From Streptomyces tsukubensis (GTDB taxonomy: Bacteria > Actinomycetota > Actinomycetes > Streptomycetales > Streptomycetaceae), in the NCBI RefSeq assembly GCF_003932715.1, contig NZ_CP020700.1:744001-808000 (forward strand): a DNA stretch of 64,000 nucleotides, written 5' to 3'. Made by a program: the position numbers and the translations under genes. Shown here one piece after another: positions 34,457-43,473 of this stretch (position 1 is the first letter of the stretch; each line of letters begins with the position of its first letter). The notes under the pieces are model-generated. The model ran no database searches, was not told the DNA's origin, and worked only from the letters and a program-made list of their open reading frames with translations.

Positions 34457-35035
34457 TCACAGTGCGGTGGGGAGCGTCTTGCAGAGGGTTTCCCGGTCGG
34501 GTGCCGACCTGAGCACGGCGAGCACCGCCGGATGCGGTGCAGCATATAGCATCGGATAGTCCTCTTCGTTGGACTCCGGATCGACGGGGAAGGCCAGCCG
34601 TTCCTCGTCGAGGGAGAACTGCGCATCGACGCCGGGCTTGTTGCCCCGGGGGTCGATCCGGGACCAGCTTTCGCGCCCCGGCAGCTTCAGCGCCACCAGT
34701 CCGTGCAGAACGCCGAGGTTCTGGTAGCAGAGGGCGGCGGGGATCGACTCGGCCCGCAGCAGGGCGGTCAGGGCGTGCGCCTTGGCGTAGCAGATGCCGG
34801 TGCGCTGCTCCAGGACCTCGGAGGCGCGCCGGGTGACCCGGGGGTCGTCGACGTCGATGGAGTGCGTCACGGTGTCGCGGACGAATTCGAAGGCAGCCCG
34901 GGCGTAGGCGTGGGCGTCGGGGGCGTCGCGCCGCAGACGCGCGGCGGTCTCCCGGACCAGCGGGTGGCCGTGGTCGATGGTGTCGTCGGCGGCCAGATAG
35001 GCGGTGATGTCGTCCGTCTGCTGGATGAGTTCCAT
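34457..35035 (-). CDS. Transglutaminase-like cysteine protease-fold protein
   Basis: The 192-residue product has the transglutaminase-core triad: Cys82 in RTGICYAKAHAL, His111 in LGVLHGLVAL and Asp128 in SRIDPRGN. There is no signal peptide, so it acts in the cytosol. Bacterial members may be peptidases or amide-forming enzymes rather than true transglutaminases. Its stop overlaps a possible GTG start of the B3/B4 gene (GTGA), suggesting coupled expression. Confidence 0.88.
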   Translation of the reverse strand: MELIQQTDDITAYLAADDTIDHGHPLVRETAARLRRDAPDAHAYARAAFEFVRDTVTHSIDVDDPRVTRRASEVLEQRTGICYAKAHALTALLRAESIPAALCYQNLGVLHGLVALKLPGRESWSRIDPRGNKPGVDAQFSLDEERLAFPVDPESNEEDYPMLYAAPHPAVLAVLRSAPDRETLCKTLPTAL

Positions 35036-35114
35036 GCCTCGACGATAGGAAGAGCGGCCGACCGGGTCAATGGATTTCCGGTCGGCCGCATATTCATGCA
35101 GGATTCCTGGTCCG

Positions 35115-36203
35115 CTAGCGGGCCATCTCTTCCTTCAGCGCCTGGACGAAGGCGTCGACGTCCTCTTCGGTGGTGTCGAAGGAGCACATCCAGCGGACGT
35201 CGCCCGCGGCCTCGTCCCAGAAGTAGAACCGGAAGCGGCTCTGGAGCCGGACGGTCACCTCGTGCGGGAGCCGGGCGAAGACGGCGTTGGCCTGTACGGG
35301 GTAGAGGATCTCCACGCCGTCGACCTGCCGGACCCCGTCGGCGAGCCGCCGGGCCATGGCGTTGGAGTGCCGGGCGTTCCGCAGCCACAGGTCGCGGGCG
35401 AGCAGTGCCTCCAGCTGGACCGAGACGAAGCGCATCTTCGACGCGAGCTGCATGGACATCTTGCGTATGTGCTTCATATGGCTGACGGCGCCCGGGTCGA
35501 GGACGATGACCGCCTCACCGAACATCATGCCGTTCTTGGTGCCGCCGAAGGTGACCACGTCGACGCCGACGGCGTTGGTGAAGGTCCGCATGGGGACGTC
35601 GAGCGAAGCGGCCGCGTTGGATATGCGGGCGCCGTCGAGGTGGACCTTCATCCCCCGCTCGTGGGCGTGTTCGACGATCTCGCGGATCTCGCCGGGGGTG
35701 TAGACCGTGCCCAGTTCGGTGTTCTGGGTGATGGACACGACCTGGGGCATCGCCCGGTGCTCGTCCTCCCAGCCCCAGGCCTGCCGGTCGATCAGCTCGG
35801 GGGTGAGCTTGCCGTCCGGGGTCGGTACGGTCAGCAGCTTCAGTCCGCCCATGCGCTCGGGCGCGCCGCCCTCGTCGACGTTGATATGGGCGCTCTCGGC
35901 GCAGATCACCGCGCCCCAGCGGTCGGTCATGGCCTGGAGGGCCGTGACGTTGGCGCCGGTGCCGTTGAAGACCGGGAAGGCTTCGGCGGTGGGGCCGAAG
36001 TGGCTGTGCATGATGCGCTGGAGGTGGTCGGTGTAGTCGTCCTCGCCGTAGGAGACCTGGTGGCCTCCGTTGGCGAGGGCGACGGCGGCGAGCACCTCGG
36101 GGTGGACGCCCGCGTAGTTGTCGCTGGCGAAGCCCCGTACCGCGGGGTCGTGATGGCGCCGGGCGGCCGTCGGGTGGGTCTTCACGGGCGGGGCGTCAGC
36201 CAC
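35115..36203 (-). CDS. Low-specificity L-threonine aldolase (beta-eliminating lyase family)
   Basis: The 362-residue enzyme has the fold-type I PLP pattern: GHQVSYGEDDYTDHLQ, FPVFNGTGANVTALQ, AHINVDEGGAPE, KVHLDGARISNAAA, and the Schiff-base Lys in VVTFGGTKNGMMFGEA. It is expected to split L-threonine to glycine and acetaldehyde. Its start lies 22 bp inside the SDR gene's end, so it is the last gene of a DUF6421-SDR-aldolase operon. A role in amino-acid turnover linked to the two upstream genes is an inference. Confidence 0.92.
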   Translation of the reverse strand: MADAPPVKTHPTAARRHHDPAVRGFASDNYAGVHPEVLAAVALANGGHQVSYGEDDYTDHLQRIMHSHFGPTAEAFPVFNGTGANVTALQAMTDRWGAVICAESAHINVDEGGAPERMGGLKLLTVPTPDGKLTPELIDRQAWGWEDEHRAMPQVVSITQNTELGTVYTPGEIREIVEHAHERGMKVHLDGARISNAAASLDVPMRTFTNAVGVDVVTFGGTKNGMMFGEAVIVLDPGAVSHMKHIRKMSMQLASKMRFVSVQLEALLARDLWLRNARHSNAMARRLADGVRQVDGVEILYPVQANAVFARLPHEVTVRLQSRFRFYFWDEAAGDVRWMCSFDTTEEDVDAFVQALKEEMAR

Positions 36204-36934
36204 AGGCGCTGTCCATTCACTTCACCGGCGGGCCGCTCCCAGACCCCGGCGATGGCGTCGGCCAGTTCCGAGACGTCCGTGAAGCCCGCGAACTTCGCAT
36301 TCGGGCGCTCGGCGCGCATGGCGTCGTGCACCAGAGCCTTCACCACCAGGATCGCAGCCGCCGCCTTGGGGTCGTCCTCGCCCCCCGCCTTGCGGAAGGC
36401 GTCGGCCAGCGCGAGGGTCCAGGCCTCGGCCGCGGCCTTGGAGGACGCGTAGGCGGCGTTGCCCGCGGTGGGGGCGCTCGCTCCGGCGGCGCTGATCAGC
36501 AGATAGCGGCCGCGGTCGCTGCGGAGCAGTCCGTCGTGGAAGGCGAGGGAGGTGTGCTGGACGGTGCGGATCAGCAGCCTCTCCAGCAGGTCCCAGTCGG
36601 AGAGCTTGGTCTCGGCGAAGGAGGCGCTGCCGCGCCAGCCGCCGACGAGGTGCACCAGGCCGTCGATCCGGCCGAACTCCTTCTCGGTCTTGTCGGCCCA
36701 TTCGCGGGTGGCGTCGAGGTCGAGCAGGTCGACCGTGTCGCCGGTGACGGTGGCGCCGCCGTGGGCATAGCGGGCGGCGTCGACGGCGGCGGCGAGGCGC
36801 TCGGGGTCGGCGTCGGCTCCGACGACGGTGGCGCCCGCCTCCGCGAGGCGGAGCAGGGTGGCGCGCCCGGCGGGGCCCGCCGCGCCGGCGACCGCGACGA
36901 CGGCCCCTTCCAGCGGGCCGTTGGAGTTCTTCAT
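36182..36934 (-). CDS. SDR family NAD(P)-dependent oxidoreductase
   Basis: From ATG 36934, with AAGGAGG in front, the product is 250 residues; a GTG at 36964 overlapping the upstream stop would add 10. The nucleotide loop is VVAVAGAAGPAGRATLL (a GxxxGxG variant), VDLLDLDATREWAD marks the second strand, and the catalytic Ser-Tyr-Lys is SAAGASAPTAGNAAYASSKAA. It probably oxidises or reduces a hydroxyl/keto group. It lies between DUF6421 and threonine aldolase genes with tight spacing, so it is part of that operon. Confidence 0.92.
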   Translation of the reverse strand: MKNSNGPLEGAVVAVAGAAGPAGRATLLRLAEAGATVVGADADPERLAAAVDAARYAHGGATVTGDTVDLLDLDATREWADKTEKEFGRIDGLVHLVGGWRGSASFAETKLSDWDLLERLLIRTVQHTSLAFHDGLLRSDRGRYLLISAAGASAPTAGNAAYASSKAAAEAWTLALADAFRKAGGEDDPKAAAAILVVKALVHDAMRAERPNAKFAGFTDVSELADAIAGVWERPAGEVNGQRLWLTPRP

Positions 36935-36960
36935 CTCGGTCGCCTCCTTGGTACGGATGG

Positions 36961-38376
36961 TCACGCGGCTGCCCCGGACGCGGTGCCGTCGGCCACCGGG
37001 CCGTTCGCAGTGATCCCCTTGGTGGTGGCGATCACGCGCTTGAGCTTCTTGGACAGCGCCTCATAGAACATGCTGAGCGGAAACTCGTCCGGAAGCACGT
37101 CGTCGACGAGCTTACGCGGCGGCTGGGACAGGTCGAGGGCGTCGGGGCCCTTGGCCCAGCGGGAGCCGGGGTGGGGGGCGAGGTAGGTGGAGACCAGTTC
37201 GTACGCGGCGAACCAGTGGACCAGCTTGGGGCGGTCGATGCCGTCGCGGTAGAGCTTCTCGATCTCGGCGCAGAGCTGGTTGGTGATCTGCGGGGCCCGC
37301 TCCCAGTCGATCTTCAGGGTGTTGTCGGTCCAGCGGAGCACATCGTGCTGGTGGAGGTAGGCGAAGAGGAGCTGGCCGCCCAGTCCGTCGTAGTTGCGGA
37401 CGCGCTCGCCGGTGACGGGGAAGCGGAACATCCGGTCGAAGAGGACGGCGAACTGGACGTCACGGCCCTGCGGGAAGCCGTCGGCCTCCAGCCGCACGGC
37501 CTCCTTGAAGGCGGTGAGGTCGCAGCGGAGCTCCTCCAGGCCGTACATCCAGAACGGCTGGCGCTGTTTGATCATGAAGGGGTCGAACGGCAGATCGCCG
37601 TGGCTGTGGGTGCGGTCGTGGACCATGTCCCACAGGACGAAGGCCTCCTGGCAGCGCTCCTGGTCCTCGACCATGGCCCGGATGTCGTCGGGCAGGTCGA
37701 GGCCGAGCACGGAGACGGCTTCGGTGGTCACGGCGCGGAAGCGGGCGGCTTCCCGGTCGCAGAAGATCCCGCCCCAGGTGAAGCGCTCGGGGGCCTCGCG
37801 GACGGCGATGGTCTCGGGGAAGAGGACGGCGGAGTTGGTGTCGTACCCCGCGGTGAAGTCCTCGAAGGTGATACCGCAGAACAGCGGGTTGTCGTAGCGG
37901 GTGCGCTCCAGCTCGGCGAGCCACTCGGGCCACACCATGCGCAGGACGACGGCCTCCAGATTGCGGTCCGGGTTGCCGTTCTGGGTGTACATGGGGAAGA
38001 CCACGAGGTGCTGGAGGCCGTCGGCGCGGTGCGCGGCGGGCTGGAAGGCCAGCAGGGAGTCGAGGAAGTCCGGGACGCCGAAGGCCTCGTCGGCCCACTT
38101 GCGGAGGTCCGCGACGAGCGCGCCGTGGTAGGCGGCGTCGTGCGGCAGCAGCGGGGCGAGCTCCGCGACGGCATCGGCGATCCGTCCGACGGCGGCCTCG
38201 GCACCGGCCCGGGCGGGGGCGCCTTCGGCGTCGAAGTCGATGGAACCGTCCTTCGACTGCCAGGGGCGGATCTCCTCGACGGCGCTCTTGAGCCGCGGCC
38301 AGGCGGGGTGGTCGATCACCCGCCCTGCGGTGGATCCGGTCGCTTCGGCAGCGTCCTGCACAAGAATTTCCGTCAT
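36961..38376 (-). CDS. DUF6421 family protein
   Basis: This 471-residue protein starts at ATG 38376 behind GTGGAGGAAG. Recognisable family segments are HLVVFPMYTQNGNPDRNLEA, MVWPEWLAELE, NPLFCGITFEDFTAGYDTNS, VLWDMVHDRTHSHGDLPFDP and QRQPFWMYGLEELRCDLTAF. The His/Asp-rich HDRTHSHGDLPFD could bind metal, but the function is unknown. No signal or membrane helix is seen. It is the first gene of an operon with the SDR and threonine aldolase genes. Confidence 0.85.
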   Translation of the reverse strand: MTEILVQDAAEATGSTAGRVIDHPAWPRLKSAVEEIRPWQSKDGSIDFDAEGAPARAGAEAAVGRIADAVAELAPLLPHDAAYHGALVADLRKWADEAFGVPDFLDSLLAFQPAAHRADGLQHLVVFPMYTQNGNPDRNLEAVVLRMVWPEWLAELERTRYDNPLFCGITFEDFTAGYDTNSAVLFPETIAVREAPERFTWGGIFCDREAARFRAVTTEAVSVLGLDLPDDIRAMVEDQERCQEAFVLWDMVHDRTHSHGDLPFDPFMIKQRQPFWMYGLEELRCDLTAFKEAVRLEADGFPQGRDVQFAVLFDRMFRFPVTGERVRNYDGLGGQLLFAYLHQHDVLRWTDNTLKIDWERAPQITNQLCAEIEKLYRDGIDRPKLVHWFAAYELVSTYLAPHPGSRWAKGPDALDLSQPPRKLVDDVLPDEFPLSMFYEALSKKLKRVIATTKGITANGPVADGTASGAAA

Positions 38377-38677
38377 GTCACTTCCTCCACAGGAGAACCT
38401 CGCGTCAAGACACCGTATCCAGGCCACCTTCTTTGAGACAAGTGACCCCTATGGAAATTATCCTGCACGATTTCATGACCGCAGGAAGGTTTACGGCCTG
38501 TGACCGGATGAACGCCGACTTCCGTCGGCCTGAACACCCACAGGAGGGGTACGAGTGACTGATGCGTGCACGGACGGTCCCCTCCGGGGTACGGACCATT
38601 AGGCTGCGCCCTGCCGGGCCGCCGCTGCCCGTGGGGCAGTTGCGCGGGAGCCGCCGTCGACGGAAGCGGAGAGAATC
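38377..38677. other. Divergent promoter region of the DUF6421 operon and GDPD gene
   Basis: The 301 bp include an AT-rich patch around 38430-38490 (for example GGAAATTATCC), likely the promoter of the DUF6421 operon. The GDPD side is GC-rich with no clear hexamers. I see no gene or strong repeat in it. Confidence 0.4.
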
Positions 38678-39361
38678 TTGTCGTTCCTCACCATCGGTCA
38701 TCGCGGAGTCATGGGCGTGGCGCCGGAGAACACCCTGCGCTCCTTCATCCGGGCGGAACGGTCCGGAATGGACGCCGTCGAGCTGGACCTCCATCTGAGC
38801 AAGGACGGCGCGCTCGTCGTCATGCACGACGAGGACGTGGACCGTACGACCGACGGCACCGGGCCGGTGGCCGAGAAGACCCTCGCCGAGCTGCGGGAGC
38901 TGGACGCGGGCGGCGGTGAGCGGGTGCCGGTCTTCGACGAGGTGGTGGACGCGGTGCGCTGCCCGCTCCAGGCCGAGATCAAGGACATCGCGGCGGCCCG
39001 CGCCCTCGCCGATGTGCTGCTCCGCCGCGATCTGGTCCGGCGGGTCACGGTCTCCTCCTTCCACGACGACGCGGTCGCGGAGATCGCGGCCCTGGTGCCC
39101 GGGGTACGGACGGTGCTGATCGCGAGCCGCTGGGGCGGAGACGTCGTGGACCGGGCGAAGGCGGTCGGGGCGGACTGGCTGGCCCTGAACATCCGGCGGC
39201 TCACCCTGGAGACCACCGAGCGGGCGCACGCCGAGGGGCTGCGGGTGCTGGGCTGGGTGGTGAACACCCAGACCCAGCTCAGGCTGGCCCGTGCGCTGGA
39301 ACTCGACGGCGTCACGACCGACTTCCCCGAGATCCGGCGCACCGGAAGGTTCACGGCGTAG
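38678..39361 (+). CDS. Glycerophosphodiester phosphodiesterase
   Basis: The gene starts at a rare TTG (38678) after GGAGAG and gives 227 residues. The GDPD barrel shows GHRGVMGVAPENTLRSF, VELDLHLSKDGALVVMHDED and RTTDGTG, with catalytic His pair and metal-binding Glu/Asp, plus LQAEIKD and a C-terminal WVVNTQTQLRLALE-like strand. It hydrolyses glycerophosphodiesters to glycerol-3-phosphate and an alcohol; it lacks a signal peptide and is cytosolic. A hairpin follows it. Confidence 0.92.
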   Translation: MSFLTIGHRGVMGVAPENTLRSFIRAERSGMDAVELDLHLSKDGALVVMHDEDVDRTTDGTGPVAEKTLAELRELDAGGGERVPVFDEVVDAVRCPLQAEIKDIAAARALADVLLRRDLVRRVTVSSFHDDAVAEIAALVPGVRTVLIASRWGGDVVDRAKAVGADWLALNIRRLTLETTERAHAEGLRVLGWVVNTQTQLRLARALELDGVTTDFPEIRRTGRFTA

Positions 39362-39384
39362 CGCCGGCGTGCGGACGGGGCGCG

Positions 39385-39410
39385 GCCGGGCGGGACGGCT
39401 CCCGCCCGGC
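39385..39410. terminator. Bidirectional hairpin terminator
   Basis: GCCGGGCGGGA (39385-39395) and TCCCGCCCGGC (39400-39410) form a perfect 11-bp stem with a CGGC tetraloop between the GDPD gene and the convergent GNAT gene. Confidence 0.8.
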
Positions 39411-39417
39411 GGTTCCG

Positions 39418-39972
39418 TCAGCCCAGTTCCTTGACCAGCTGCTCGAAGACCAGATCGTCGCGCTTCGGCGTACCGTGGCGCTCACTGCCGTACGGGAACG
39501 GCGAGAGGCTGCCCGTACGCCGGTAGCCCCGGCGCTCGTACCAGGCGATCAGGTCCTCGCGTACGGAGATCACCGTCATCTCCATCGCGGTCGCGCCCCA
39601 GGCCTGGACCGCCAGCTGCTCGGCCTCGGTGATCACCCGGCGGCCCAGGCCGTTGCCCTGGAGTCCCGGGCGGACCGCGAACAGACCGAAGTAGGCCCGG
39701 TCGGCACGCCGTTCGAGCTGGAAGCAGGCGATGACGCCGCCGTCGTCGCCCGTGACGACGATCAGCCTGCTGTTCTCGGCCGTCATCACCTCCCGGATAC
39801 CGCTCTCGTCGATCCGCCGGCCGCCGATGAGATGGGACTCGGTGGTCCAGCCGCGTTCGTCCCCGTCGCCGCGGTAGGCGGACTGGACCAGTCCGACCAG
39901 GGCGGGAACATCGGCATCGGCGGCGTCGCGGTAGGTCAGGTCACCGGAGGGGCGGGGTGGTGCGGTGCTCAT
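39418..39972 (-). CDS. GNAT family N-acetyltransferase
   Basis: The 184-residue product has the GNAT acetyl-CoA loop LFAVRPGLQGNGLGRRVITE at about residues 95-115 and the family end LIAWYERRGYRRTGSLSPFP. An N-terminal beta-alpha part (LTYRDAADADVPALVGLVQS) completes the fold. The acceptor is unknown; Ser-rich end residues do not help. It is transcribed away from the DUF5134 gene. Confidence 0.88.
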   Translation of the reverse strand: MSTAPPRPSGDLTYRDAADADVPALVGLVQSAYRGDGDERGWTTESHLIGGRRIDESGIREVMTAENSRLIVVTGDDGGVIACFQLERRADRAYFGLFAVRPGLQGNGLGRRVITEAEQLAVQAWGATAMEMTVISVREDLIAWYERRGYRRTGSLSPFPYGSERHGTPKRDDLVFEQLVKELG

Positions 39973-40120
39973 GGAGTGGTCTCTCCCGTCTCACGTGCTG
40001 AAGATGGCCGGTCACAGCGGCAGGTCCGCGTCAGCGTACGCGCAGCGCCCGGGGCCGCGCTCCCCGCGCACTCCCGTGCGCTCGGGTGTGCGCCACGGCG
40101 GCCGGGCATCCTCCCCGCAA

Positions 40121-40165
40121 GACCGGCGAGACCGGCCAGACCGGCCAGAGCGGCGAGACCCGACC
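40121..40165. repeat. 9-bp tandem repeat, about five units
   Basis: Five consecutive 9-mers starting at 40121 are variants of GACCGGCCA (GACCGGCGA, GACCGGCCA twice, GAGCGGCGA, GACCCGACC). It lies in the 244-bp intergenic stretch before the DUF5134 gene. It may be a slippage-prone spot. Confidence 0.6.
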
Positions 40166-40216
40166 AGGCGGCGGTGGCCGCCGAGGCCCCGCGGCCGTCC
40201 CCAGGGGAGGTGCCCC

Positions 40217-40768
40217 GTGCACGGACCGGCGGTGTCCGGCTGGCTGCTCGCCGCCCTGTCGGCGGTGACCGGCGCGTACTGCCTGGCCCGGATGCGCTCC
40301 TGCTCCGGCGGTGCCCGCCGGGCGGCGGGCGGCGAGGCCCTGATGGGGTTCGGGATGGCGGCCATGGCGGTGCCCGCCGCAGCTCTGGACCCCCCGGGCT
40401 GGACCTGGGCGGCCGGTGCCGCGGTCTTCGGCGGGGCGGCACTGCCGACGCTGGCGGCGGTCCGGTACGGCGGCCACCACCTCCACCACGCCGTGGGCTC
40501 GCTGGCGATGGTCTACATGGCGGTCCTGATGGCGGTCCCGCCCGCCGCGGGCCACTCCGGACACGGCACTCCGTCCCCGTCCGGCATCCCTCTGCTGACC
40601 GGTGTCCTGCTCGTCTATTACGCGGTGTACGTGCTCCGCTCCGGCGCCCGGCTCGCCCCGTCCGCCGGCCCGGGCCCCGGGCCGGCGGACGGGCCGGTAC
40701 CGGAACTGGTTCCGGCGTGCCGCCTGGTCATGGGCCTCGGAATGCTGGCCATGCTGATCGCCCTGTGA
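40217..40768 (+). CDS. DUF5134 family integral membrane protein
   Basis: The GTG at 40217 follows GGGGAGG at 6 bp and gives 183 residues. About five membrane segments alternate with short loops, beginning SGWLLAALSAVTGAYCLARM and including a His-rich loop GGHHLHHAVG and a second His motif GHSGHGTPS. DUF5134 proteins are actinobacterial and of unknown function; the His-rich loop could bind metal. The M56 peptidase gene follows after 112 bp on the same strand. Confidence 0.85.
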   Translation: MHGPAVSGWLLAALSAVTGAYCLARMRSCSGGARRAAGGEALMGFGMAAMAVPAAALDPPGWTWAAGAAVFGGAALPTLAAVRYGGHHLHHAVGSLAMVYMAVLMAVPPAAGHSGHGTPSPSGIPLLTGVLLVYYAVYVLRSGARLAPSAGPGPGPADGPVPELVPACRLVMGLGMLAMLIAL

Positions 40769-40880
40769 GCCCTGTGATCAGCATGGCCCACGGGAAGGAG
40801 CGGCGGAGAAACCGTGGCGTGCGTCACTCTTGCCGTCCGGGGCCGTCCCGCCGGTGCCGGGCCCTGGATAGGGTTGGGCC

Positions 40881-41816
40881 ATGCTGGTCTCCCTCGTGCT
40901 GCTGTTGCTCGGCGCGCTGGCCGCTGTTCTGGCGCCCAGGCTGGTGGCGCGGGCCCACTGGTCGGAACGCGAACCGATCGTCGCCCTCTGGGTCTGGCAG
41001 TGCGTGGTCGCCGCGGTGCTGCTGTCGTTCGCGCTGTCGATGACCTTCAGCGCGGCCGCCGCCTGGCAGCTCGTCAGGGGACATGTCTTCGCCCCCGCGC
41101 CGCAGGCCGTGGTCGAGGCCTATGCCCTCGGGGTCGGCGGGCCGTGGGCGGCCGGGCTCGCGGTGCTCCTGGCCTGCGGCGGCCTCTGGTCGGCCGCGAT
41201 GCTGACCCGGGAGATCCGCACCGCCCGGGCGCAGCGCCGTCGCCGCCGCCGGGACCTGCTGGTACGGGCTCCGCTGATGCCCGGCGAGGAGACCCAGGGC
41301 GAGCGGCTCGTGGTGCTGGAGGGCGAGCGCCCCGACGCCTGGTGGCTGCCCGGATCGGCACCCCAACTGGTCATCACCACGGCCGCGTTGCGCCGACTGA
41401 AGGGCCGTCAGCTCGATGCCGTGCTGGCGCACGAGCAGGGCCATGCCCGGGCCCGGCACGACTGGCTGCTGCACGTCTCCGGGGCACTGGCCGCCGGATT
41501 CCCCCAGATCCCGGTCTTCGCGGCGTTCCGCGACGAGATGCACCGGCTGGTGGAGCTGTCGGCCGACGATATGGCCTCCAAGCGGTTCGGCAGGCTGACG
41601 ATCGCGCTGGCCCTGGTCGAACTCAACGAGGAGCGCGGGGTGTTCGGGCCCTGTCCCCCGCACCACGACCAGCTCCCCCAGCGGGTGAACCGGCTGCTGG
41701 CGGCGGCCCCCCGGCTCGCTCCGGTGCACCGGCTGAAGCTGACGGCCGCCGCGGCCCTGGTGCCGGTGGTCCCCGTCCTGGTCGCGTTCGTCCCCGCGCT
41801 GCGGGCCCTCGGCTGA
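40881..41816 (+). CDS. M56 family membrane metallopeptidase
   Basis: The 311-residue protein has two or three N-terminal membrane helices (LVSLVLLLLGALAAVLAP, VWQCVVAAVLLSFALSM, AVLLACGGLWSAAML), then the zinc motif HEQGH near residue 184 followed by RARHDWLLHVSGAL and a distal Glu-rich helix ELSADDMASKRFG. The C-terminus is again hydrophobic. M56 members are BlaR1/HtpX-like proteases in the membrane. Unlike the copy at 57472-58374, no BlaI regulator gene is adjacent. Confidence 0.9.
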   Translation: MLVSLVLLLLGALAAVLAPRLVARAHWSEREPIVALWVWQCVVAAVLLSFALSMTFSAAAAWQLVRGHVFAPAPQAVVEAYALGVGGPWAAGLAVLLACGGLWSAAMLTREIRTARAQRRRRRRDLLVRAPLMPGEETQGERLVVLEGERPDAWWLPGSAPQLVITTAALRRLKGRQLDAVLAHEQGHARARHDWLLHVSGALAAGFPQIPVFAAFRDEMHRLVELSADDMASKRFGRLTIALALVELNEERGVFGPCPPHHDQLPQRVNRLLAAAPRLAPVHRLKLTAAAALVPVVPVLVAFVPALRALG

Positions 41817-41934
41817 AACCGGTCCCCCGCGGGAGCGGACACCGGGCCCGGAGGGGCAGCGGGCACCACGCCCGGCGGCCGGAATCCGGGCCCCGGGATG
41901 GCTGTGGCGGCATCCGGCGGGGAAGATCGTCCCC

Positions 41935-42717
41935 ATGCCTTTCCCCGGATCAGCACCCCCAGGCCCGTCCGGCTCCTCCGGTACCTCCGTGCCTCCCGGA
42001 CCTGCCCGGCCACCCGCCGGGCCCGGTGAGCGCGCGGCGGGCCGCACGGGTCTCGTTCTCGCCGTTCTCTCGGCCGTACTGCTGTGGCTGGTCGCCGCCG
42101 CCTGGTCGCCCCTGCTCTCCTTCGACCGGTCGGTGGCCCGCGCCCTGCACCGCCGGGCGGTACGAGAACCCGATCTGGTCCAGGTCAACCGGATCCTGAC
42201 GGACTGGGTCTGGGACCCCTGGACGATGCGGCTGCTGATCGCCGCGGCCGTGCTCTGGCTCTGGTTCCGCCGCGAACGGCTGCTGAGCGTCTACACGACG
42301 GCGGCCGTGCTCCTCGCCTGGGCGATCCAGCAGTCGCTGAAGGCCGGCGTCGGACGGAAGCGGCCGCAGTGGCCCGACCCGGTCGATTCGGCGCACTTCG
42401 CCGCGTTCCCGTCCGGGCACGCCATGGTCGCGGCCGTGGTCTGCGTTCTGCTGCTGTGGCTGCTGCGGCGGCACGGCCTCCGGGGCCGGGCCTGGGCGGC
42501 CGCGGTGACCGCCGCGGCGGTCTCGGTCGTCGGAGTCGGACTGACCCGTCTCTATCTCGGGGTGCACTGGCCCACCGACGTCCTCGCGGGCTGGCTGATG
42601 GGGACCGGCTGGGCGCTGCTCGCCGTGGCGGCCTACCCCTGGGTCGAGGAGCGCGTCCGGAGCCGTACCCCCGGCTCGTCGAATGCCGTCGGCGGCGGGG
42701 CGGGACCCGCGGGCTGA
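41935..42717 (+). CDS. PAP2-family phosphatase
   Basis: The 260-residue protein has a disordered Pro/Ser-rich N-terminus (about 1-35) and six membrane segments. The PAP2 catalytic motifs are present: KAGVGRKRP (motif 1), PSGH (motif 2) and TRLYLGVHWPTD (motif 3). It most likely dephosphorylates a membrane lipid such as phosphatidate or undecaprenyl pyrophosphate with its active site facing out. It is followed by a TetR gene on the same strand after 129 bp, with its own promoter-like sequence. Confidence 0.93.
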   Translation: MPFPGSAPPGPSGSSGTSVPPGPARPPAGPGERAAGRTGLVLAVLSAVLLWLVAAAWSPLLSFDRSVARALHRRAVREPDLVQVNRILTDWVWDPWTMRLLIAAAVLWLWFRRERLLSVYTTAAVLLAWAIQQSLKAGVGRKRPQWPDPVDSAHFAAFPSGHAMVAAVVCVLLLWLLRRHGLRGRAWAAAVTAAAVSVVGVGLTRLYLGVHWPTDVLAGWLMGTGWALLAVAAYPWVEERVRSRTPGSSNAVGGGAGPAG

Positions 42718-42809
42718 CGGTGCGGCGACCGGGCCGGGCGATCCCCCGCGTCGCCCGGTCCGGCCCCCTCCGGCGGTGGCCTCACGGCCGTCCGGCGGGC
42801 TGCGCTGAG

Positions 42810-42829
42810 TATATTGGCCGAGAGCCAGT
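42810..42829 (+). promoter_or_regulatory. Possible -10 and operator of the TetR gene
   Basis: TATATT at 42810-42815 is a -10-like hexamer 31 bp before the ATG, overlapping a TGGC-N5-GCCA inverted repeat (42815-42827) suited to autorepression. No clear -35 is seen. Confidence 0.35.
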
Positions 42830-42846
42830 CAACGCAGGAGTCCAGC

Positions 42847-43467
42847 ATGAGCCCGCGGAGCGCGTCGGTCAATGAAGAGCTCCGCCGGCGCTCGCGCGAG
42901 AGACTGCTGGAGGCCACGGTCGATCTGGTCGGTGAACGGGGTTACGAGACCACGACGCTGGCGGACATCGCGGACCGGGCCGGTTCGGCGCGGGGCCTGG
43001 TCTCGTACTACTTCCCCGGGAAGCGCCAGTTGCTGCAGTCGGCGGTGCACCGGCTGATGCACCGGACGCTGGAGGCGGCGCTGCTGCGCGAACCGCGTAC
43101 GGAGGACGGCCGGGAGCTGCTGGCGCGGGCCATCGACGCCGTCATCGGGCTGGCCGTACACCATCCCGTACTGATGCGGGCGCATATGTCGGGGGTGCTG
43201 CAGGCGGAGGGATTCGTCCAGTGCCCCGAGCAGCAGCGGCTCGCGGCGCTGCTGAGCGGTGCCGTGGAGCGGTACGGCTCGACGGCGGTCGGGGTCGACT
43301 ACCGGCTGCTGCGGGCCCAGTTGATGGGCGCGGTCTTCGCGATCGTGCTGCCGGGCGCGCCGATGGCGCCCGAGCTGCTGCGGTCCGAGCTGTTCCAGCG
43401 GTACGGGCTGGAGTGGGAGCTCGGTGTCCCGCCGGATGCTCGGCAGCCCCGGCGGGACACCCCCTGA
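42847..43467 (+). CDS. TetR/AcrR family regulator
   Basis: From ATG 42847 after CAGGAG the product is 206 residues. The HTH reads TTTLADIADRAGSARGLVSYYF near residues 36-57. The C-terminal ligand domain shows AVHHPVLMRAHMSGVLQAEG and a dimer helix. The target genes are not visible; the upstream PAP2 gene is on the same strand, so simple divergent control does not apply. It ends at a strong hairpin. Confidence 0.9.
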   Translation: MSPRSASVNEELRRRSRERLLEATVDLVGERGYETTTLADIADRAGSARGLVSYYFPGKRQLLQSAVHRLMHRTLEAALLREPRTEDGRELLARAIDAVIGLAVHHPVLMRAHMSGVLQAEGFVQCPEQQRLAALLSGAVERYGSTAVGVDYRLLRAQLMGAVFAIVLPGAPMAPELLRSELFQRYGLEWELGVPPDARQPRRDTP

Positions 43468-43473
43468 CCCGGT

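Noticed and set aside
38430..38490. A small gene in the AT-rich patch upstream of DUF6421
   Set aside because: No frame of useful length with a ribosome site is present; the patch is better read as a promoter.
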